From Pomphorhynchus laevis (taxonomy: Eukaryota > Acanthocephala > Palaeacanthocephala > Echinorhynchida > Pomphorhynchidae), in NCBI GenBank assembly GCA_012934845.2, contig WNNJ02002694.1:62001-126000 (forward strand): a stretch of DNA of 64,000 nucleotides, read 5' to 3'. The first letter of the stretch is position 1. Each line of letters starts with the position of its first letter. This document shows, one piece after another, positions 57,160-64,000 of the stretch. The position numbers and the translations under genes are program-made. The notes under the pieces are model-generated. The model did not search any database. It was not told where the DNA came from and saw only the letters and a program-made list of their open reading frames with translations.

Positions 57160-58260
57160 ACAATTGTGTTAAAGACGCAATAGCTGTTAGATATGTAGTC
57201 AATGTTTGTTGATACTGCAAGAAAATTCTTCTTGTGTATCATTTCATATAAAAACGGAAGATTTTTCTTTATCTGATCCGTTTGCGCATTCGGACGGAAT
57301 ATGTCATCATTTTATGCGGGTGTGTTAACAAAGATCCAGTTGGGTCCTAAGTAATAAAAAGGTAATTAAGATAAAAAAGGTAATGAAATATATTAAAAAA
57401 GAGCGAATATATGGAAAACTAATTACAAAAATAAAATTATGAATTATAACGACGAAACGATAACAACTCCAATGAATTTTGCAGAACGAATTGACGCTTA
57501 CATTTAGGTTACTGTTCAACCTATTGAAATAGATAACAATATATAGACAACAGATGTGTTGAAGACGCAATGGTGCGATATATAGTTGGTGTCCTGTAGA
57601 TACTGCAATAAAATATAGTTGTGATGCTAAATTACTACATATGATTTCTTGCAAATCTGGATGAATACCGATAATTCGAATGAATACCGATAATTAGACA
57701 AGTCCCCGGGCATCATGTCAATAGGTCCATGAGAACCTCTCCGTAAAATAATAGGGATAATTATTAATCGGACAATTCGAAATGATTTAGTAGCCATATC
57801 AGAATTTGAACAATTATCACTGGACAGCGTTATAGAGCTGAATGCACTATTGATTATGTAAAACGCAATGGCTGTGAGATATAGTTGGTGTCCTGTTAAT
57901 GTCCTATTGGTGTCTTATTGGTGTCCTGTTGGTGTCCTGTTGGTGTCCTATTGGTGTCATATAGGTGCACCCGGTTGGTCCTGTTGGTGTCCTACTGGTG
58001 TCCTATTGGTGTCCTACTGGTGTCCTATTGGTGTCCTGCTGGTTTCATGTTGGTGTCCTGTTGTGTTCTATTGGTGTCCTATTGATGTTCACTTAGTGTC
58101 ATATAGTGCACTCGGTTGGTCCTGTTGGTGTCTTTTTGGTGTCCTGTTGGTGTCCTATAGAGGCACATGTTGATCATGCAAGGCAATATAGTTGCTACGC
58201 TAAATTACCACATATGATTTCTTGCAAGTCTGGATGAATACCGATAATTCGATTCAATGT
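57160..58260. repeat. Diverged direct repeats flanking a minisatellite
   Basis: A block GACGCAATRGCTGTGAGATAT occurs near 57170, 57558 and 57863. A second block (TAAATTACTACATATGATTTC, TTGCAAATCTGGATGAATACC) occurs at 57624-57680 and again at 58200-58255. The minisatellite sits inside one copy of this repeat. Confidence 0.6.
57887..58150. repeat. 11-bp GTCCTATTGGT minisatellite
   Basis: About 20 copies of TTGGTGTCCTR with variants. Because 11 is not a multiple of 3, one frame reads an 11-residue period (VLLVSYWCPIG-like), explaining the 101-residue open frame at 57868-58173, which is not a gene. Confidence 0.9.
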
Positions 58261-58440
58261 TTTACGAGATACGATGTTAATACTTCAAAAGAAACTTGTA
58301 ACCACGTGCAATAAGAATGTATAACACAACCTTGCATGATTCACGAACTTTATCTAATCAAGCAAGATTAGGGGCAGATCATCCGTTTTAACATTTTATG
58401 CATAAATTTACCCGGCAATATAATGGAGCGGTCATTTTTT

Positions 58441-61400
58441 ATAAATAAATAAATAAAGACTTTATTAAATACACCAAAATATAGCATGCAAGAATAAAAA
58501 AGGTAGGTCATAACCAACTCAGATAAAAAATGACAGAATTTTCCTTCGTTTTTTTCATCTTCCCTTTCTTCATGACCTCAAATCCACGAAGAACTGAGCC
58601 TCCCCCAACCGATCCAACACGCCGCCTTCCGACTGAACCACCTAGGGTCTTTCACCCCCAAAGAATCCAATCAGCGCGGACTATGCTGGGTAAGCGAGAG
58701 ACGAGGAGCTTAAGAAACCTTAGCCTTTGCTCTACGGGACGTCCTCTTGATAAGAAGACTAAGCCCGAGATAGCCCAGGTACACCAAAGGCGCACCTGGG
58801 TTTTCCCTTTCAATGACAGATGCTGAGCCCGTTTCAGAGCCCACTTAGCTTTCTTCAGGATACGTTTAAGTCTATCCAGGTCAGCTTTCGCCGACCAGTT
58901 CACCGTAACGGTGAACCCCAGGTATTTTACTCGACTTGAGAAGGTGGGGAGTGGTTCAGAGACAAATATGGAGGCGAGTGCAGAGAGTGTTAATCTCTTA
59001 AGTTTTTCTTTGTTGCAGTAGTGCCATGAAAGACAACCGCCTGCGATTTGGCAGAGTTTAAAATAAGATTGGATACGGGTAACTGGTCATTTATTCTTAA
59101 AAAAAAGCGGCTGATGTCAGAAACTACGTCTTTGCACCTGTGTCTAGAGAACAGGGCTGTGGTGTCATCAGCATACACCACAAGACGCTGTTCGCGTTGA
59201 TAAATATTTTGAATAGATTACTGGAGGCAGCAAGATATGAGATAGGAGAAAGAGGTAAACCTTGAGGCACACCCGTAATAGGGTAGAACTGACGCGCATC
59301 AGGGTCGTCTTCATAATAAAACCGCTTGGTGTACAGCAGGATCTCCACCCTGTACACAATTATCACAGGCAACCCGAGGGACCTGAGAGAAAATATCACA
59401 AAAGAAATAGAGATGCGGTCAAATGCAGCAGAAAAGTCAAGGAAAATAGCCACAACTAGGCGATGGCTATTCTTCCGACAAAACTGCTACACCTCAACTA
59501 CTGCTGAATGAACTGAACGACCTTTGACAAACCCATGAAAACCTGGAGGTATCAAATTACGCCTATTTAAATGGTCGCAGATTATACGCGCAAGTGCTTT
59601 TTCGTAAATCGACACGAGGGAATTTTGAATCAAAATGGGTCGCAGGTCTTTAGGACATGAGCAGGATTTTTTCTTAGGAATAAAAACACGCTTACTAATA
59701 TTTATGCCTGCTACATCGGATGGGGAAGCTAAAAGCATTGTTACGGCCACCTCTCTTCTCTGATCAGCTGTCAAAAGCTGACAGACCCGAGAAGAAAGTG
59801 GAACGACGGATTTGGAGGTGCCCGGGATTAAACCCGCAGGAGTTAAGAATATCCGTAACAGATAGATGCCTACTCCTGAAGTTACATCAAGGTGGGATTG
59901 GTTGAGGTGATTGAGTGGCTCCATAGTTGTGTAGGGCTAGTGACTCCTCCAAAACTTTTTCAAGGCCTACATTCCCTATCCAACCCAATGCTCTATCCTT
60001 CCAGCAAACAAACTTCTCCTTCTTGAAAATCTTCCGAAAGGTAGACTGAGAAGGACTAAGGCGAGCGATACTCGTCCTATCCTTACTCAGCTGGAACCTG
60101 TATCTAGTGCTCCAGTATTCATTCGAGAGGGCCTGTTTGGCGGAAGCAGAGAGATTAGGGAGGTTCAGTAATTTTGCTAGGACCTTGAGTTTCGTCGGAG
60201 TGGGATTGTATATACGACCTTTATAGGAAGTCGATAGAATCGCAGTAGCTTGCGAAAAGAGGTAGGTATTAAATTCGGTCAGACTCTCATTTCCTATTCG
60301 GGGAAAGAGTTGGATAGCCGCCTGAAAGAAGGCCACTCTTATCGGATCAAAGTGAAACCTTCTGCGAAGCAACATATCTTCCACAATTCTCCAACGAATT
60401 AGGTCATGAGAGGTGGACAATGGCTGACGCGACTGCTCCATGCAGAGGGGTTTTAACAGCTACCTCGAGTGAAGCAGTAAAATGTCGAGGATAGAATTTG
60501 TTGATGTGCAATGAAAGGTAGGGGATGGGGGTTTGTGAATTAGAAAACCGTTCCTAGCTCTGCGAAGCGCTGCATTGATCCAACGACCAGTTCTGTCGTT
60601 GAAATCCCGCAAGTATCATGTCGTAGCCGCTGTCGATAATACTATCCAGGGTGACACGGTTCTTGTGTATCTCCCCTGGACGGATGTAGACATTGGCTAG
60701 ATTGAGGCATTTACCGTTCTTACTGAGTGAAACTACTAAACAAGACATGGCTGGACATGAGTAGTTTAATAGGAGGGAGGACCTTAAAGAGCACTTAACT
60801 AAGGTCAAGAGTCCTTTAGATGAAGAGGAGTGAGGTGGGGTTATGTACGGAGAAGAGTGGGAACATATATGTTTTGGGACAATTCGAGTAATGTCCTGGG
60901 GAAGACGGATAGACCGCGTCTCCTGAAGGACTATAACATTTACATCTCTACCAGATAAAAGTCTAAGGGCAGAAGCACTTCCCGAATTCCACTGAAGGAC
61001 ATTCAGTGAAAAAGACTCACGAGTACTCTGCATTGTGATGGATTAATTGGACGGGGGATTGCCTACCTAGACAGAGCTAGGTGCAGGAAGGTTACCCTTC
61101 TTGCCACTAGCCCCACCCGGGTTCGGTACTTGCCCCTGAGCAGCGTCTTCATTTCCATTATGTTGTTTGCCACTCAGCATTTTACCGATCTTGAGCGGGG
61201 GAAAAGTATGGGCCGAAGCCCCACTTTTTAGATGACGGAATTGTGGCAGAAGGAATCGAAGGATTTGTGAAGAATGCGGACACACCCTTTGAAATTAGGT
61301 TTTCCATTTTCTCATAAACCGCTTCCACTCTTGCATCCATCGCACGCATTATGTCAGCATCCCCCGTGCGTTGGGAGGCAGCACTCGAAAAATTTGCAGG

Positions 61401-62267
61401 CCTAAGCACGGCACCAAACTTGTGGAATTTGCCATAATATTGTTTGAATTGAGCACATTTCCTGCTCCAGGCGGGATGGCACCCCCCACAATTGGAGCAT
61501 GATGTGGGGCCTCACAACGAAGATCAGTATGTAGAGCCGCAGTCGGACGAACCACACGCTTCACATGTAGGTGTATCACTGCAGCTGGATGCCCAGTGTC
61601 CCCATTTGTGACACCGGCTGCAGTGAGGATAGGTATATTCATCTTTTCCAATAAGTGTAAAACAAAGATTAAAGCCCAAAAAGGGTTACATTTAGAGTTC
61701 ATCAGAACTTCTCCGTATTCCAATGAGGCATAGCAGAACCCAATGGTATTGGCTTACCCCCTTTACCCAGAATAGACCGAAAGTTAGAAACTTTATAGGA
61801 TTTTTCTAGTAGTTTAATAGCAGTATCATCAAGGTGACAGGGTAAATTCGATATTTTTAAAGTACCAAGAATGGGTTTAGAAAGAATTGCACCATATTCT
61901 GATAAGGCTGATTCAAAGTGATCTATATAGTCCTTCGCCAGATCAGCAGAGACAAATGAGATCTTGAGCTCTGTCTCGTACAGCTTGACTGAATTGAAAA
62001 TGACCCTGTTGGTCAATTTTTTACAGAAAGGCCTAAGGAAGACATTAAATAAGAGATGCCTTTCCATCGGCTTCTTAAGCTTGATGACTATCAAATTTTT
62101 GAGTTTTGGAATGGGAGAAAGTACCTCCCCATCACCGTAAATCAAAGAAACGTCACTAACCTTCGTTGCGTTTGTTTAGATTCAGTAAATACCTTAATAT
62201 CGTCTTTTTCTTCCAAATTCGTATTCATTTGTGCTGAAAAACTAGATTTTGAAAAAAATACTTAATG
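58441..62267 (-). mobile_element. LINE (Jockey/I-like), 3.8 kb, with TSD
   Basis: The minus-strand element is flanked by an 11-bp direct repeat GGTCATTTTTT (58430-58440 and 62268-62278) and ends in a (TTTA)n tail. ORF1 region: an N-terminal part (62145-61702) and zinc knuckles at about 61623-61450, including CSRCHKWGHWASSC (CX2CX4HX4C) and CSNCGGCHPAWSRKC. Endonuclease region 61033-60554: LQWNSGS, IVLQETR, ILAG. RT: GFVKGRSVHSAV, LDFSAAFDRIS, GVPQGLPLSP, VYADDTTALF. Frames are broken several times and it is shorter than a full element (usually 4.5-5.5 kb), so it is dead. The 3' region matches the fragments at 10250-10480 and 13850-14080. Confidence 0.85.
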
Positions 62268-62279
62268 GTCATTTTTTGA

Positions 62280-62905
62280 CATTAGCGTTTTCAACACTTA
62301 CGCTCCATCATTTTCAATACGAATAAAGAGAAATTCAAAAAATGCGTACAAGTATTAACTTCGGAAGAACAAAGAACTTCGTAAAATCCAGTTTTCCAGC
62401 ACAAATGAATACGAATTTGGAAGAAAAAGACGATATTAAGATATTTACTGAGTCTAAATCAACGACAACGAAGGTTAGTGACGTTTCTTTGATTAACGGT
62501 AATGTGGAGGTACTTCCTCCCATCCCAATTACGAGGATAATTGATGAAGCCGACCAAGTGATGATACTCGCTCGTGTATGCAATTGTTCATTCTATTTAC
62601 CTGGCAGATTCCGGTTTCCTGTCAAAGAAAATCCAAAAGACAGATTGTCGGTTGTTTCCGTCAACTGTAGTGCTATTTCCGTCTTTTTGTTTCAAAAGAC
62701 GGATACAACGTACAGTTTGCACAAGTGGAAATGTTTTCCTTACAAACTGTATCGTTTGTTTTTACAGAAAGGCAGCAGAGGAAAATTTCAGCAGATCATT
62801 AAAGGACCGAAACACGATAATTTATGAAGCCGACCAAATGATTATAATTTATATTGAGGTTCTATCAAGAGTCCATAACCGCTTTCCGCCAATTATTTGT
62901 TGACT
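62280..62905 (+). mobile_element. Head-to-head 5' fragment of the same LINE family
   Basis: 62340-62530 (plus) mirrors the 5' end of the minus-strand LINE (62240-62095). Both encode an NTNLEEKDDIK start after a CCAGCACAAATGAATACG-like leader. The plus copy has a longer leader. After about 62530 similarity stops. The 161-residue open frame (62342-62827) continues through sequence with an internal direct repeat, GAAGCCGACCAAGTGATGAT at 62548 and again at 62826. Confidence 0.55.
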
Positions 62906-64000
62906 TCTAATGCAAGAAATCTCAACAAGCATGTTTTAAAGCCGAGTTACACAACTGTCCGAGTGTATGAAAATAGTAGTCCTTCACGTATCGAATTTTA
63001 TTCATTTATGATTGAAATTATTATTGCTAATAGGAACCATAATGAGTCAATAAACATTTGGGCATAGTTATAATTGTAAATAATGTGCTGGTCTGTTAGG
63101 TGAATAATTCCTAATTTATTGATCGAATTATTAGCCACTAATTAAGTCCGCTTTAGATTAGGCTTTAGATAACATAAGTGGTTCCCAACCTTCTGGGAAC
63201 CATTAAGATTGAGACCGTTAGTGTTCCCAATCTCGGCAAACTAATGTATGAGACACAGTGGTTGATAACCATGTTTTATATCAAAGCAATATCCAAATTT
63301 AAACAATAATGATTGTTGTAATGACCAGTGATTGTAATGTAATAACTGAATTGGACTGTTCATAGTACAATTTCATTCATATACGTAAATATTCCAAATT
63401 TTAAATTTGCTAAATTTTATAAATTAAGATAAAAATTATTATTAAATATTAAATATTAAATTATAATATTAAATGAACATTATTAAATATTAATATAAAT
63501 TATTATAAATATACACAAACATTATTTATATATACGAATAATATCTATATTTATGTATCTAAAAATCTTAAATTCTGTATAACGCCATTTACCTTAAAGT
63601 AAACGGTGAATTCATTATAATTATTTTTATAATTTTTATTATAAATCGCTGTTACTAATAGAGATAGCTTGGGTCTTTTAAGCTCTTAAATTCTACATAA
63701 CGCCAGTTACCTTAAAGTACTGTTGAATTATAGGCCGTCATTTTGTCTCAAATTGTTACAAAATGCTTAAACTTGTAATTTGAATCATTTTTGTTTAAGA
63801 TGCCAATTACAAAATGCTAATTTTTTGACCTTCAAAACTTTATTTACTGTAAAACTAGGATACATAAATGTCCAAATAAATTTATTCAATCGGATATTCG
63901 AATTCAGTACATCCAGCCCTGCCAAAAATGTATAATATTTATATTTTAGATATGTAAAATGTGTATACTATAACATACTATGGTTTCAATGCCTGCAATA
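62906..64000. other. AT-rich terminal intergenic region
   Basis: No gene is seen. A 45-bp direct repeat (CTTAAATTCTGTATAACGCC... with TTACCTTAAAGTA) occurs at 63568 and 63686. AGTGGTTCCCAACCTTCTGGG at about 63178 resembles a hAT terminus, but no partner end was found. Confidence 0.5.

Noticed and set aside
57868-58173. 101-residue open frame on the plus strand
   Set aside because: It is an artefact of the 11-bp minisatellite, whose period makes all three frames read the same repeating peptide.
59262-59905. Plus-strand open frames over the LINE
   Set aside because: They are antisense shadows of the minus-strand RT.
63171-63265. hAT element end (AGTGGTTCCCAACC)
   Set aside because: Only one terminus-like block and no matching inverted end or target-site duplication.

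Overview
This is strongly AT-rich eukaryotic DNA, almost certainly from an invertebrate animal. The evidence is two split genes with canonical GT-AG introns, animal housekeeping families (ESCRT-II VPS25, a papain-family cathepsin, a golgin-84-like tail-anchored protein), and a mobile-element load of LINEs, Penelope-like retroelements (PLEs), a hAT-type MITE and satellites. Many introns are tiny (45-68 nt) and the proteins are short, which suggests a small-bodied or reduced lineage. The species cannot be fixed from sequence alone.

Layout. 1-5.0 kb holds a LINE relic, a cluster of tRNA-related SINE-like repeats partly in inverted order, a 462-bp tandem repeat carrying a complete hammerhead ribozyme motif, an (AT)n tract and a 380-bp tandem repeat. 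5.0-7.7 kb is a mosaic of AT-rich direct repeats. 7.77-12.05 kb (+) is VPS25, assembled here from six exons. 15.57-34.58 kb (-) is a secreted cathepsin-type cysteine protease in eight exons. Its sixth intron is about 11.1 kb and contains an 8.5-kb AT satellite. 35.4-45.8 kb and 52-55 kb are dominated by broken PLE copies, often in inverted or tandem pieces, with hammerhead-like repeats around them. Single-exon genes sit between: a ubiquitin-like exon (46.0-46.35 kb, +), a multi-pass membrane protein resembling TRIC channels (47.75-48.53 kb, +) and a miniature golgin-84 (51.19-51.94 kb, -). 49.7-50.9 kb and 56.2-57.0 kb hold LINE reverse transcriptase fragments. 57.9-58.15 kb is an 11-bp minisatellite. 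58.44-62.27 kb (-) is a decayed LINE with zinc knuckles, an endonuclease, a reverse transcriptase and an 11-bp target-site duplication.

The most notable pattern is a scatter of hammerhead-ribozyme-like cores (CUGANGA, stem II, GAAA, very short stem III). One family is tandem (462 bp). Several others occur as head-to-head inverted pairs (about 15.9, 18.2, 41.3, 44.9, 46.6 and 55.8 kb), and others are decayed and lie next to PLE fragments. PLEs and animal 'retrozymes' are known to carry type I hammerheads. The repeated head-to-head foldback arrangement in one window, including two copies in cathepsin introns, is the part most worth testing. All exon structures come from reading frames, splice dinucleotides and protein-family similarity by eye. 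No search or transcript data were available.
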